Origin: Thiobacillus sp.
GTDB lineage: Bacteria > Pseudomonadota > Gammaproteobacteria > Burkholderiales > Thiobacillaceae
DNA: 64,000 bases
NCBI GenBank assembly: GCA_030679915.1
Contig: JAUXRY010000015.1
Location: forward strand, 1-64,000
Direction: 5' to 3'
Both the position numbers and the translations under genes were made by a program. Position 1 is the stretch's first letter; each line of letters opens with the position of its first letter. Shown in pieces: positions 7,300 through 14,757 of the stretch. The notes under the pieces were generated by a model. It saw nothing but the letters and a program-made list of their open reading frames with translations, ran no database searches and had not been told where the DNA came from.

Positions 7300-7925
7300 T
7301 GGCAGGTGGTGCCCGCCATCACAAACAGGTGCCAGATGAAATGGCCGTAGCGCAGACGAGAATCAAGCGCAAAGAAAATCACCCCCAGGGTGTAAGCCAG
7401 GCCGCCGGCAATCAGCCATAGCAGCCCGGATGCGGGCATGCTGGCAGACAAGGGTTGGGCGGCAATCACGATGAGCCAGCCCATAAGCAGATACAGGCCG
7501 GTGGAGAGAATGGGGTGGGCCATGCGGTTCAATGATTTGAGCAGCACCCCGGCCAAGGCGAGCCCCCACACCAGCCCAAACAGCGTCCAACCCCATGCAC
7601 CACGCAGCACGCCCAAGGTGAACGGGGTGTAGGTCCCCGCGATGAGAAGATAGATTGCGGAGTGCTCGATCACCCGAAATACGCCCTTGGCGTGGCCGTT
7701 GGGCAGCGCGTGATACAGGGTGGAGGCCAGGTAGAGCAGAAGCATTGTTGCGGCAAAGATGCTGGCGCCGACGATGAACCCCGCATCGCCCTGCCGCACG
7801 GCATGCAGGATCAGGAAGGGGGTGGCCACCATGGCCGCGACCAGCGCGAATCCGTGACTGAGGCTGTTCGCGATTTCTTCCCCGCGCGACTGCGCCCGCC
7901 TGGCGGTTGCAAGTGGCCGGCTCAC
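7269..7925 (-). CDS. Hemolysin III family (PAQR/TrhA-like) membrane protein
   Basis: This 218-residue protein has seven predicted membrane helices and the conserved pattern of the family: EEIANSLSHG at the start, STLYHALP, HSAIYLLIAGTYTPF and a terminal HFIWHLFVMAG. The histidines and the acidic residue are putative zinc ligands of the PAQR fold. The family affects membrane energetics or fluidity; the haemolysin name is historical. The gene is complete even though the truncated toxin gene overlaps its last 31 bases from the other strand. Confidence 0.85.
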   Translation of the reverse strand: MSRPLATARRAQSRGEEIANSLSHGFALVAAMVATPFLILHAVRQGDAGFIVGASIFAATMLLLYLASTLYHALPNGHAKGVFRVIEHSAIYLLIAGTYTPFTLGVLRGAWGWTLFGLVWGLALAGVLLKSLNRMAHPILSTGLYLLMGWLIVIAAQPLSASMPASGLLWLIAGGLAYTLGVIFFALDSRLRYGHFIWHLFVMAGTTCHYFAVLWYAA

Positions 7926-8189
7926 GGCAGGCGCCCCACCGGTCCACGGCTCGGGTTCTGCCGGAGGGGTTGGGTCAAGCGCTTCGGGGTTATGTCTCGC
8001 ATTGGGGCTTTCTACTCCAGACTAAGGGGGTGCCTGAGTGGGACCCAATGCCCATTCTACAAACAGACGCATTAGGAAGCGCGAGGTGGGTTCCTTGTCG
8101 AACAACCGGCAGGTGTTCAGAACGATTGAGCGGGAACAAGGGGGCGCAGGGTCTGACTGCGTTTGTTCTGGGCGCGCCGCATAATAAAG

Positions 8190-8218
8190 TTGAACTATTC
8201 GCCAGATCGGCCTCTAAT
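8190..8218 (+). promoter_or_regulatory. Candidate promoter of the cold-shock gene
   Basis: TTGAAC (8190-8195), a 17-base spacer and TCTAAT (8213-8218) form a reasonable sigma-70 promoter. It would give a leader of about 110 bases before the cold-shock start, and long structured leaders are usual for cspA-type mRNAs. The rest of the 412-base gap 7926-8337 shows no gene. Confidence 0.45.
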
Positions 8219-8337
8219 GGCCTATCTGTAGGATTCAAGTTTCAAGATTCACTGGCGGTAACTCTGGTTGTCCACTTTTCCTTGATTTCGATAGATGGGG
8301 CATGTTGCCCAAATAGGTTTATTTAAGGAAATGCAAA

Positions 8338-8541
8338 ATGGAAACAGGTATTGTTAAGTGGTTCAACGACGCTAAAGGCTTTGGCTTTATTACCCCGGAC
8401 AGCGGTAGCGCTGACCTCTTCGCTCACTTCTCGGCAATTCAGGCAGGCGGCTTCAAGACCCTGCAGGAAAACCAGCGCGTGAGCTTCGATGTCACCGATG
8501 GCCCCAAGGGCAAGCAGGCATCAAACATCCAGGCTGCGTAA
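8338..8541 (+). CDS. Cold-shock protein, CspA family
   Basis: The 67-residue protein is a single cold-shock OB-fold domain. RNP1 is KGFGFITPD and RNP2 is DLFAHFSAI, giving the aromatic surface that binds single-stranded RNA. Such proteins act as RNA chaperones that keep mRNA open at low temperature. AAGGAAA lies seven bases before the ATG, and a strong terminator follows at 8557, so this is a monocistronic unit with a long leader. Confidence 0.95.
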   Translation: METGIVKWFNDAKGFGFITPDSGSADLFAHFSAIQAGGFKTLQENQRVSFDVTDGPKGKQASNIQAA

Positions 8542-8556
8542 ACACGCAGCAGGTTG

Positions 8557-8584
8557 AAAAAACCCCGGTTCGCCGGGGTTTTTT
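8557..8584 (+). terminator. Rho-independent terminator after the cold-shock gene
   Basis: The perfect stem AAAAAACCCCGG / CCGGGGTTTTTT with a TTCG tetraloop lies 15 bases after the stop codon, and the T run forms its right end. The A run makes it effective in both directions. Confidence 0.92.
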
Positions 8585-8643
8585 ATTGCCTGCGTTTTCA
8601 AGAGTACAAGTGGGAGATTAATTGTGGTGGGTAGCGTAATGTA

Positions 8644-8692
8644 TTGACTATCAATAACTTTGTTTCTATATTCGCTATTCGGAAATAGCGAA
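8644..8692 (+). promoter_or_regulatory. Promoter overlapped by a perfect operator palindrome
   Basis: TTGACT (8644-8649), a 17-base spacer and TATATT (8667-8672) make a near-consensus promoter. Its -10 box runs into the perfect inverted repeat TTCGCTATT (8671-8679) / AATAGCGAA (8684-8692), which ends eight bases before the start codon at 8700. A protein bound there would block transcription, as expected for an autoregulated two-gene module. Confidence 0.75.
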
Positions 8693-8699
8693 TAAGATC

Positions 8700-9245
8700 A
8701 TGCAAAAAGTTAAATCCAATCCGCAGGTTGTGCTGCGTCCCCAGGACCTGGTGGTTCTGTTGCGCCTGTCGATGGAGGCGGGGGCGGCGCCAACCTATGC
8801 CGTGTTGGCGGCTGAGTTGAGCCTGACGGCTTCCGAAATCCATGCGGGGGTGGAGCGGGCAGTACTTGCCCAGTTAGCGCGAAAGGACAAGTCAGGCAAG
8901 GCTTGGGTGGTGCGCGAGGCGTTGCGTCAGTTTGTGCTGAATGGGGCGCGCTATGCTTTTCCCGCGACCCGTGGCGGCATGTCGCGGGGGATGCCAACGG
9001 GATACGCGGCAGCACCGCTGGCCGACAAGATCGTGCAGCCTAATGAGCCTGCACCGGTGTGGCCGCACAAAGACGGCACGGTGCGCGGCGAGGCTTTTTA
9101 TCCGCTTTATCCCACGGTGCCCGAGGCGGCGGGACGCAACCCTGCGCTGTACGAATTGCTGGTGTTGTTCGACGCGGTGCGCGGCGGCAGCCCACGAGAA
9201 CGAGCCTTGGCACTGCCGCTGCTGGATGAGCGGCTGGCGGGATGA
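8700..9245 (+). CDS. Putative DNA-binding antitoxin partner of a nucleotidyltransferase
   Basis: I do not recognise a named family in this 181-residue protein. Residues 14-60 look like a winged helix (PQDLVVLLRLSM, then TYAVLAAELSLTASEIHAGV), followed by a conserved-looking block RQFVLNGARYAFPATRGG. It is not AbiEi-like. It overlaps the next gene, a nucleotidyltransferase, by four bases and sits behind a promoter with a perfect palindrome. I infer that it is the repressor and antitoxin of a two-gene toxin-antitoxin system. An alternative is a simple transcription factor. Confidence 0.6.
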   Translation: MQKVKSNPQVVLRPQDLVVLLRLSMEAGAAPTYAVLAAELSLTASEIHAGVERAVLAQLARKDKSGKAWVVREALRQFVLNGARYAFPATRGGMSRGMPTGYAAAPLADKIVQPNEPAPVWPHKDGTVRGEAFYPLYPTVPEAAGRNPALYELLVLFDAVRGGSPRERALALPLLDERLAG

Positions 9246-9946
9246 ACCCTAATGACATCAATGCGCTGATGCTGGAATCGGTCGCCCGGCAATTGGGTGA
9301 CGATCTGCTGGGCGAACTGGTGTTTGTTGGCGGTGCGGTCGCAGGCCTGCTGATTACCGATCCGGCCATGCCGGCGATCCGCCCGACGGAAGACGTGGAT
9401 CTGCTCGTCCAGGCGCTCACCCTGGTTGAATACCATCGCGTGGGCAAGACGTTGGCAGCACGGGGGTTTGTGCATGACCTCAGCCCGGATGCACCGATCT
9501 GCCGATGGCGGGTGGGGGGTGTGGCAGTGGATGTGATGCCGGCGCTGGAAGAGATCTTTGGTTTTTCCAATCCCTGGTTCCCGTTGGCGCTTGAGACTGC
9601 CTCGCTCCAGGCTTTGCCAAGCGGCACAGTGATTCGCCTGGTTGCGGCGCCGGTTTTCCTCGCCACCAAGCTGGAAGCTTTTTCCGGACGTGGCAAAAAC
9701 GATTATTTGTTCAGCCATGATTTGGGCGATTTCCTGGCCGTGATCGATGGACGAGACAGCCTGTTCGACGAATGCCGTGCAAGCCGTGCTGAACTGCGTG
9801 CGTATCTGGGCGGGCGAGTCGCCGGCTTACTTGCGACGCCGGCTTTTATCGATGCCTTGCCAGGGCATTTACCGGGAGACCTTGGCAGCCAGGCGCGGCT
9901 GCCCGACCTTGAAGATAAATTACGTGCGCTGGCAGGTTTGGAGTAA
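9242..9946 (+). CDS. Nucleotidyltransferase-fold putative toxin
   Basis: The 234-residue protein carries a minimal nucleotidyltransferase signature: LVFVGGAVAGLL near residue 25 and RPTEDVDLLV near residue 45, giving the glycine pair and two metal-binding aspartates. APVFLATKLEAF, then GRGKNDYLFSHDLGDF near residue 150, corresponds to the Lys/Arg-Asp motif of AbiEii proteins. The fold suggests transfer of nucleotides to RNA or protein. Its ATG overlaps the upstream gene by four bases. It is more divergent than the two AbiEii genes earlier in the window. Confidence 0.65.
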   Translation: MNPNDINALMLESVARQLGDDLLGELVFVGGAVAGLLITDPAMPAIRPTEDVDLLVQALTLVEYHRVGKTLAARGFVHDLSPDAPICRWRVGGVAVDVMPALEEIFGFSNPWFPLALETASLQALPSGTVIRLVAAPVFLATKLEAFSGRGKNDYLFSHDLGDFLAVIDGRDSLFDECRASRAELRAYLGGRVAGLLATPAFIDALPGHLPGDLGSQARLPDLEDKLRALAGLE

Positions 9947-9949
9947 ACC

Positions 9950-10000
9950 TTGAGCACAGCAATCATCGTCCCAAAATGCTGGAGCCGACTCGCACTGCAG
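9950..10000 (+). pseudogene. Possible second hsdM 5' remnant
   Basis: Three bases after the toxin stop, a TTG opens a frame reading MSTAIIVPKCWS. This resembles the common HsdM start MSTASIVQKLWS at about nine of twelve positions; similarity then fades. Together with the clearer stub at 974, it puts an hsdM-like start just after two separate nucleotidyltransferase genes. On its own the match is short and could be chance. Confidence 0.35.
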
Positions 10001-10076
10001 ATCACGGCCATTGCCAAAAGTGGTGAAGGGGAAGGGTGTTTGATTGCGAGCAATCAGGCCTTGTCACATAAGCGCT

Positions 10077-10817
10077 ATGCCTGACCCCTACGCCCGAATT
10101 TTCCTGCTAAGTCATATGCGGGCCTTGACCAGCCTGGCCGGGCATATTCTCGGCTCGCATCCCCAGATCAACGGCTACTACGAGATGCATCTCGGCTATG
10201 AAGACGCCGCCGCGTTGGAACAGCAGCTGGACGTGTACCGGGCAGGCGATGTGCTTAAGCCCAACAGCCGCTATCTGTTCGACAAGCTATTGCACAACGA
10301 CTATGTGTTGAAGCCGGAACAGTTGGGTGGGGCCGATATCAAAATACTCGTGGCGCTGGCGGAGCCGGAGCACACGATCAAAAGCATCGTGTATCTGTTT
10401 CGTCAGAAGCCGGACCCGGACCTATATGCCTCGCCGGTTGAGGCGGCGAAGTATTACGTTGAGCGGGTGCAGGCGCTGGCCGACTTCTGCCAAACGCCTC
10501 CCCGGCGCTATTTCTATTTTGATGCTGAACTGTGGCAACGCGCTCCGGCGCAACTGCTGCCCAAGCTGGCAGGCTGGCTGGAACTGGATAGTCCCTTGAG
10601 CGAACGCTACGAGACCTTCAGCCACACCGGCAAAGCCGGCAAGGGGGATTCGTCCCCGCGCATTCATGGCGGGCGCATCGATACCAGCCGGGCCGATTAT
10701 TCGCATATTGCCTTGCCGGAGGATTCGCTGCGGGCTGCGCAGGCGGCGTATCTGGATTGCCGCGAGCGGATGATTGCCGGCGCGGCGGATAGCCTGACGC
10801 TGGATAGCGTGGTTTAG
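10077..10817 (+). CDS. Sulfotransferase-like protein
   Basis: The 246-residue product begins with RIFLLSHMRALTSLAGHILG, then SHPQINGYYEMH. This matches the arrangement of the 5'-phosphosulfate-binding loop and following helix in sulfotransferases (R-S/H-x-x-x-T/S, then L-x-x-HP, then E). A RYFYFDAELW segment near residue 145 fits the family's central strand. It would transfer a sulfate group from PAPS to a carbohydrate or lipid. I chose ATG 10077 because the truncated duplicate at 2950 begins at the same place. It converges on a glycosyltransferase-like gene 13 bases away. Confidence 0.6.
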   Translation: MPDPYARIFLLSHMRALTSLAGHILGSHPQINGYYEMHLGYEDAAALEQQLDVYRAGDVLKPNSRYLFDKLLHNDYVLKPEQLGGADIKILVALAEPEHTIKSIVYLFRQKPDPDLYASPVEAAKYYVERVQALADFCQTPPRRYFYFDAELWQRAPAQLLPKLAGWLELDSPLSERYETFSHTGKAGKGDSSPRIHGGRIDTSRADYSHIALPEDSLRAAQAAYLDCRERMIAGAADSLTLDSVV

Positions 10818-10830
10818 CCAATAGCCTGGC

Positions 10831-12888
10831 TTAGAACAGACTATCCCAGGCATCGCGCTCGGCGCGGTAGTTCATCAGGGCCTCGATGATCTGCTGTTTG
10901 CGCTGCGCGCGGTGTTCGGCGGACTGGATTTGGCCCCAGGCGGTGGCGTGCTCGCCAAAGTTGCGGTCGATGTTGTCGATGAAGGCGCGGACCTGGCGCA
11001 GGGCGTTGGCCAGTGACGGTTCGTTCAGCCACCAATGGCCGGCGTTAAATATAAGCGCGCTCAACTGCCGATTTTTCTCGACGATGGCGTCGTGTTTTTG
11101 CTGGTACAGCGCCAGCAGTTCGGTTTCTATCTGGTTGATGACGGACTCGATCCCGTCGCGGGCGAAGGGCTGGTTCACGTCGGCTTGTTTGACCAGTGCT
11201 TCGGTGGTGAACAGCATCAGGTCGCCAAAGAACTGGCGCTCGAACTCGTTGGATAAATCGATGCTGGCCTGACCCACGCCGGCCTGATCGACTTCGACGC
11301 CGGGGCGGAAGTCGTCGCTCATGCCCGCCTCGGTGGTGCGGCGGTGCAGGTTGGGCATGTTGAACGAGGCAAAGCGCTCGCCGATCTCGGCAGCAATCAG
11401 ACGCCCGGCGGTGGGGCCGGACATGCGCAGTCGTAGATGGCCAAACGGGATGAGGTATTTGAGCCCTGCATGGTTGACGATGAAGTTGCCGGGATAAATG
11501 GTGCGCGCGGGGCTGAGCTGGGCAAAGCCGCTGCCGTAGTCAAACCAGGTTTTGCGTGTGAGGTGTTCGCCAAAGAAGAAGGCATTGAGCCGCTGCGCAA
11601 AATCTGTCAGGCAAGCGCCGTGGTCATGCGCGCCTTCCAGGCGGCAGGGGTAGTCAAAGGTCGTGGGCCCGTTCTCAAAGCCAAACAGCTTTGCCATGTC
11701 GTGATAGGCGGCATCGCCCGGTTTGGCTTGCGGCACGCCATGAAACTGGCAGCCCTGTTCGCTACCCAAGGTGGCCAAACGGGTAAAGAATGCAATCACG
11801 TCATCCAGAAAATTGACCGCCATCACCGCCGGCGAAACGGGCGGGTCGCCCACCATTTTTCCGGTGAGCATCAGGGTGTCGGTGCTGCGGAAAATGGCAT
11901 CGATGGTGTGGAAGTAATTGAGCGCCACCACGGCTTCTTCGCCGGTTTCGGTCTGCCGGTTCACGCGCAGGGACTGGTCGCTGTCGATCAGGTAGTACAG
12001 CGTGTTGTCCGGGTTTTCGGTCAGCTGCAAACACTTCAGGTAGCTGAGGTTGCGGTTGGCGGCTTGGCCTTTGAGATAGAACTGTTCTCTGGGCTGAGTG
12101 GTGAGCAGATTGCCCAGTTGCGCGCGCTGCTGTGGGGGCAAGGCGTGCAGCAGTTCGTATTGTTCGTCCAGCCCAAAGTGGATCACCTGCAGGCCTTTTA
12201 GCTGGTATTCCGCAATCAGATCCTTGTGACGGCGGATGTTGGTTTCGTCGCGGCTGTCTTCACTGACGATGATCTTGATTTTGTCCCACACGCCGGACGC
12301 GTGGCCGCCGTAGTCGAACTGCGTGCAGAGCTGGTAGATGCTTTCGAGGCAGGCTTGCAAATGGGGCGGGCGATCGGCCACCGGGATGCTGAGGATGAAA
12401 CTGTGGCGATCATCGGCGGTATGGCCATTCTGGCAGCGCTGCCGGATCAGCGATTCCTGTTCGCGGAATAGCGACTGATAGCTGGCCAGCAGCGCATGAA
12501 AGTCCGCCGCGCCGGACCACATGGCCTGTTCCAGCAAGGGAGTGCATTGTTCGTAAAGATCGATGAGCGTAACGAGCCTGCCCGCCTCGGGCGATGGGGA
12601 CAGGCCGTGCAATTGCGTGCCCAGATTGACCAGGCCGGGGAGGGTGGATTGGTAGCGCACGATGCAATCCTGCAGACACGGGATCGCATGATGGAGCAAA
12701 GGGTGGGCGCCCGGGGTGCGTTGGGTGTCCGCTTCTTGCGGATGGAGGCTGCGAATTTGTTTGTCCGGCAGGTTCATCGGTACGGCGGCTGGGTGAGCCC
12801 ATGTTGTTGCGTCGATAAGCCTAATAGTACCTGCCCATGCATCAAATCCTGATGGAGCCGACCTGCCGATCGGCTTCATCCAATACAA
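10831..12888 (-). CDS. Large GT-A glycosyltransferase-like protein of unknown function
   Basis: I do not recognise a named family in this 685-residue protein. Its middle part has family-2 glycosyltransferase features: SFILSIPVADRPPHLQACLE near residue 173, KIIVSEDSRDETN about 40 residues later, and LYYLIDSDQSLRVN near residue 300, supplying a DxD-type metal site. The C-terminal 150 residues are helical and charged. Two upstream starts (12888 and ATG 12777) are possible; the longer form has a weak AAGG site. The neighbouring sulfotransferase-like gene suggests work on the same glycan. Confidence 0.5.
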   Translation of the reverse strand: MYWMKPIGRSAPSGFDAWAGTIRLIDATTWAHPAAVPMNLPDKQIRSLHPQEADTQRTPGAHPLLHHAIPCLQDCIVRYQSTLPGLVNLGTQLHGLSPSPEAGRLVTLIDLYEQCTPLLEQAMWSGAADFHALLASYQSLFREQESLIRQRCQNGHTADDRHSFILSIPVADRPPHLQACLESIYQLCTQFDYGGHASGVWDKIKIIVSEDSRDETNIRRHKDLIAEYQLKGLQVIHFGLDEQYELLHALPPQQRAQLGNLLTTQPREQFYLKGQAANRNLSYLKCLQLTENPDNTLYYLIDSDQSLRVNRQTETGEEAVVALNYFHTIDAIFRSTDTLMLTGKMVGDPPVSPAVMAVNFLDDVIAFFTRLATLGSEQGCQFHGVPQAKPGDAAYHDMAKLFGFENGPTTFDYPCRLEGAHDHGACLTDFAQRLNAFFFGEHLTRKTWFDYGSGFAQLSPARTIYPGNFIVNHAGLKYLIPFGHLRLRMSGPTAGRLIAAEIGERFASFNMPNLHRRTTEAGMSDDFRPGVEVDQAGVGQASIDLSNEFERQFFGDLMLFTTEALVKQADVNQPFARDGIESVINQIETELLALYQQKHDAIVEKNRQLSALIFNAGHWWLNEPSLANALRQVRAFIDNIDRNFGEHATAWGQIQSAEHRAQRKQQIIEALMNYRAERDAWDSLF

Positions 12889-12895
12889 GCCTTGG

Positions 12896-13153
12896 CTAGG
12901 CAGCTCTCAGTCGCACCCGCTTTTCCACCGTGAGCACTTCACCTGCCGCATCCATCACTGCATACAGCCGGGGTTGCGGACGGCCAGCCCAGGACGGAGT
13001 GGGAGTAGGGCTGTCGAGATACACGACCTGGGCGCCGTCGAACTGCTTTTCGACCTGGCCGTGGTTGATCAGATCGTTAAGCGCAGCGATTGATATCCCG
13101 CGTTGCTTCATATGGCTTAAGGCGAGGGCGCTGATTTTTCCAAGTTTCATCAT
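12896..13153 (-). CDS. Small DUF4258-like protein
   Basis: The 85-residue protein has SHMKQRGIS near residue 13, GQVEKQFDGAQVVYLD in the middle and a terminal LTVEKRVRLR. This resembles the DUF4258 / RelE-like small domain that is often found without a clear partner. GGAG lies six bases before tandem ATG codons. It is transcribed away from lexA, and the SOS boxes sit in the shared upstream region 80-120 bases away, so DNA damage might also affect it. The function is unknown. Confidence 0.55.
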   Translation of the reverse strand: MMKLGKISALALSHMKQRGISIAALNDLINHGQVEKQFDGAQVVYLDSPTPTPSWAGRPQPRLYAVMDAAGEVLTVEKRVRLRAA

Positions 13154-13232
13154 GGGTGACTCCTGTTTGCCTATGCTGGGCCTGCTGCTGGGCGGGCATC
13201 ACTATTGGCGTTTTTCGAATTCAGTACTTATA

Positions 13233-13272
13233 CTGTACAAATATACAGTAACACTACTGTACGTGTATACAG
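13233..13272. promoter_or_regulatory. Two LexA (SOS) boxes
   Basis: CTGTACAAATATACAG (13233-13248) and CTGTACGTGTATACAG (13257-13272) both match CTGT-N8-ACAG exactly. Their starts are 24 bases apart, so they lie close to the same helix face. The second ends 16 bases before the lexA start. Tandem boxes are typical of autoregulated lexA. Confidence 0.95.
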
Positions 13273-13288
13273 TATTCGGAGAAAGCCC

Positions 13289-13891
13289 ATGCAAGCGCTG
13301 ACACGCCGCCAGGAAGAAATCCTGAACCTGATCAAGGAGTGGATCGAAACAACCGGTAGCCCGCCGACGCGAGTCGAGATCGCGCAGCACTTTGGCTTCA
13401 GCTCACCCAACGCCGCCGAGCAGCACCTCAAGGTGCTGGCCAAAAAAGGTGCACTGGATCTGGTGCCGGGGGTGTCGCGCGGCATACAACTCAAGGGCGG
13501 TGGTGGTTTGCCGGTGGTGGGCCGGGTGGCGGCGGGTAGCCCGATCCTGGCGCAGGAGCACATCGAGCGGCACGTCCAGATTGATGCTGCAATGTTTTCA
13601 CCGCGCGCGGATTATTTTCTCAAGGTGCAGGGCATGAGTATGAAAGACGCCGGCATCCTGGACGGCGACCTGCTCGCGGTGCATCGCAGCGCCGAGGCAA
13701 AAGCCGGGCAGGTGGTGGTGGCACGGATCGGCGATGAGGTCACGGTCAAGCGCTTTGCCAAGCGCGGCCACATCGTGCAGCTGCTTCCAGAAAACGCTGA
13801 CTTCAAACCGATCGAGGTGGATCTGACGCGCGAGGAACTGGTGATTGAGGGGATTGCGGTTGGGGTGATACGTGGTGGCAAGAGCCTGTAA
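13289..13891 (+). CDS. lexA: LexA repressor
   Basis: The 200-residue protein is the SOS-response repressor. The N-terminal winged helix starts [16 protein letters not shown] and contains [20 protein letters not shown] as recognition region. The Ala-Gly self-cleavage site lies in GRVAAGSP, the catalytic serine in [11 protein letters not shown] and the lysine in EVTVKRF. RecA filaments on single-stranded DNA trigger self-cleavage and derepress the damage genes. I chose ATG 13289 because it fits the family start and leaves both SOS boxes upstream. Confidence 0.97.
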   Translation: MQALTRRQEEILNLIKEWIETTGSPPTRVEIAQHFGFSSPNAAEQHLKVLAKKGALDLVPGVSRGIQLKGGGGLPVVGRVAAGSPILAQEHIERHVQIDAAMFSPRADYFLKVQGMSMKDAGILDGDLLAVHRSAEAKAGQVVVARIGDEVTVKRFAKRGHIVQLLPENADFKPIEVDLTREELVIEGIAVGVIRGGKSL

Positions 13892-14008
13892 ATGCGGCCT
13901 GCATGGCAAACGTTTATATCGCTGGTGTCTACGCTTTAATCGCTGTCATGCAACGGCAGTTGTTTCAATACACACAACAACTGCCCCAAATGTACTGAGA
14001 AACATGGC

Positions 14009-14055
14009 TTTACAGGTTCTCTATACGGTGCTTTAATTGGCACTAAATAAAGTAC
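14009..14055 (+). promoter_or_regulatory. Promoter and operator dyad of the Phd/RelE pair
   Basis: TTTACA (14009-14014), 17 bases and TTTAAT (14032-14037) form a good promoter. The -10 region overlaps an imperfect inverted repeat GTGCTTTA (14028-14035) / TAAAGTAC (14048-14055), one mismatch in eight. Phd/YefM-type antitoxins repress their own promoters through such dyads. Confidence 0.55.
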
Positions 14056-14066
14056 AGGAGTTAAGC

Positions 14067-14339
14067 ATGAACGTTGTCCCCGCACAAGAAATCAAACGTC
14101 GCGGCATCGCTGCCGTGGATGAAGCCCTGGCCCATGGCCCGGTGCATATCATCAAGAACAACCGCCCGCAATATGTCGTGCTGACTGAAGAGCGCTACAG
14201 CGAGTTGATTGACTCCCAGGAAGAAGCTACTTTGGCCCGTATCAAGGCCTCACTGGAAGACGCCAAGGCAGGTCGGGTGACATCACACGATAGTGTCGAA
14301 GCCTTGATGCAGCACCTGGACAGCGAAACGGCGGCATGA
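14067..14339 (+). CDS. Phd/YefM-family type II antitoxin
   Basis: The 90-residue protein has the Phd/YefM pattern: an amino-terminal DNA-binding half (VVPAQEIKRRGIAAVDEAL, then PVHIIKNNRPQYVVLTEERY) and a flexible acidic tail that would wrap the toxin. The start at 14067 is preceded by CAGGAG. Its last four bases, ATGA, are the start of the toxin gene, so translation is coupled. It should both neutralise the toxin and repress the operon. Confidence 0.88.
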   Translation: MNVVPAQEIKRRGIAAVDEALAHGPVHIIKNNRPQYVVLTEERYSELIDSQEEATLARIKASLEDAKAGRVTSHDSVEALMQHLDSETAA

Positions 14340-14635
14340 GTTGGACGCTGACCACCACGGTTTTTTTCGACCGCCGAGTCCGCAAGTTTCTGACGAAACA
14401 CCCCGATCTTCGGGCGCGTTTTGTTGAAACCATGACCCACCTTCGTGAAGATCCGTTCGAGCCCAGCCTGCGTCTACACCCACTGACCGGGAAACTGCAA
14501 GGCATGCAGGCCGTTAGTTTGACCTACAGCTATCGCATCACCCTGACGCTACAAATTACAGAGCACGAAATTCTTCTGCTGGACATTGGCAGCCACGACG
14601 AGGTGTATGGGGTGATTAGGACAGGGGCTGAATGA
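14336..14635 (+). CDS. RelE/YafQ-superfamily mRNA interferase toxin
   Basis: The 99-residue protein has the compact RelE fold pattern: FFDRRVRKFLTKHPDLRARF, then HPLTGKLQGMQAVSLTYSYR and a final LLDIGSHDEVYG. These toxins cut mRNA in the ribosome or cleave RNA freely when the labile antitoxin decays. The basic middle and the terminal HDEVYG are typical of functional members. It overlaps the antitoxin by four bases, and its stop lies in the loop of a perfect 14-base-pair hairpin. Confidence 0.88.
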   Translation: MSWTLTTTVFFDRRVRKFLTKHPDLRARFVETMTHLREDPFEPSLRLHPLTGKLQGMQAVSLTYSYRITLTLQITEHEILLLDIGSHDEVYGVIRTGAE

Positions 14636-14649
14636 TCAGCCCCTGTCCT
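14618..14649 (+). terminator. Perfect 14-bp hairpin at the toxin stop codon
   Basis: AGGACAGGGGCTGA (14618-14631) and TCAGCCCCTGTCCT (14636-14649) pair perfectly across the loop ATGA, which includes the stop codon. There is no T run after it, so it may stabilise the message or pause polymerase rather than act as a classical terminator. Confidence 0.5.
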
Positions 14650-14757
14650 GATAACGCTCCGCCAAACTGTCCAGCGTTTCGCCAATGCCGATTGAGGAAG
14701 TCTATTCGCAGGGCAGATGGCACCGCCCCTGTTAATTTTCGACAAGAGCCGCCCGCA

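Noticed and set aside
11437-12201. 254-codon plus-strand frame inside the glycosyltransferase-like gene
   Set aside because: The opposite strand encodes recognisable GT2-like motifs across the same region; the frame has no motif of its own.
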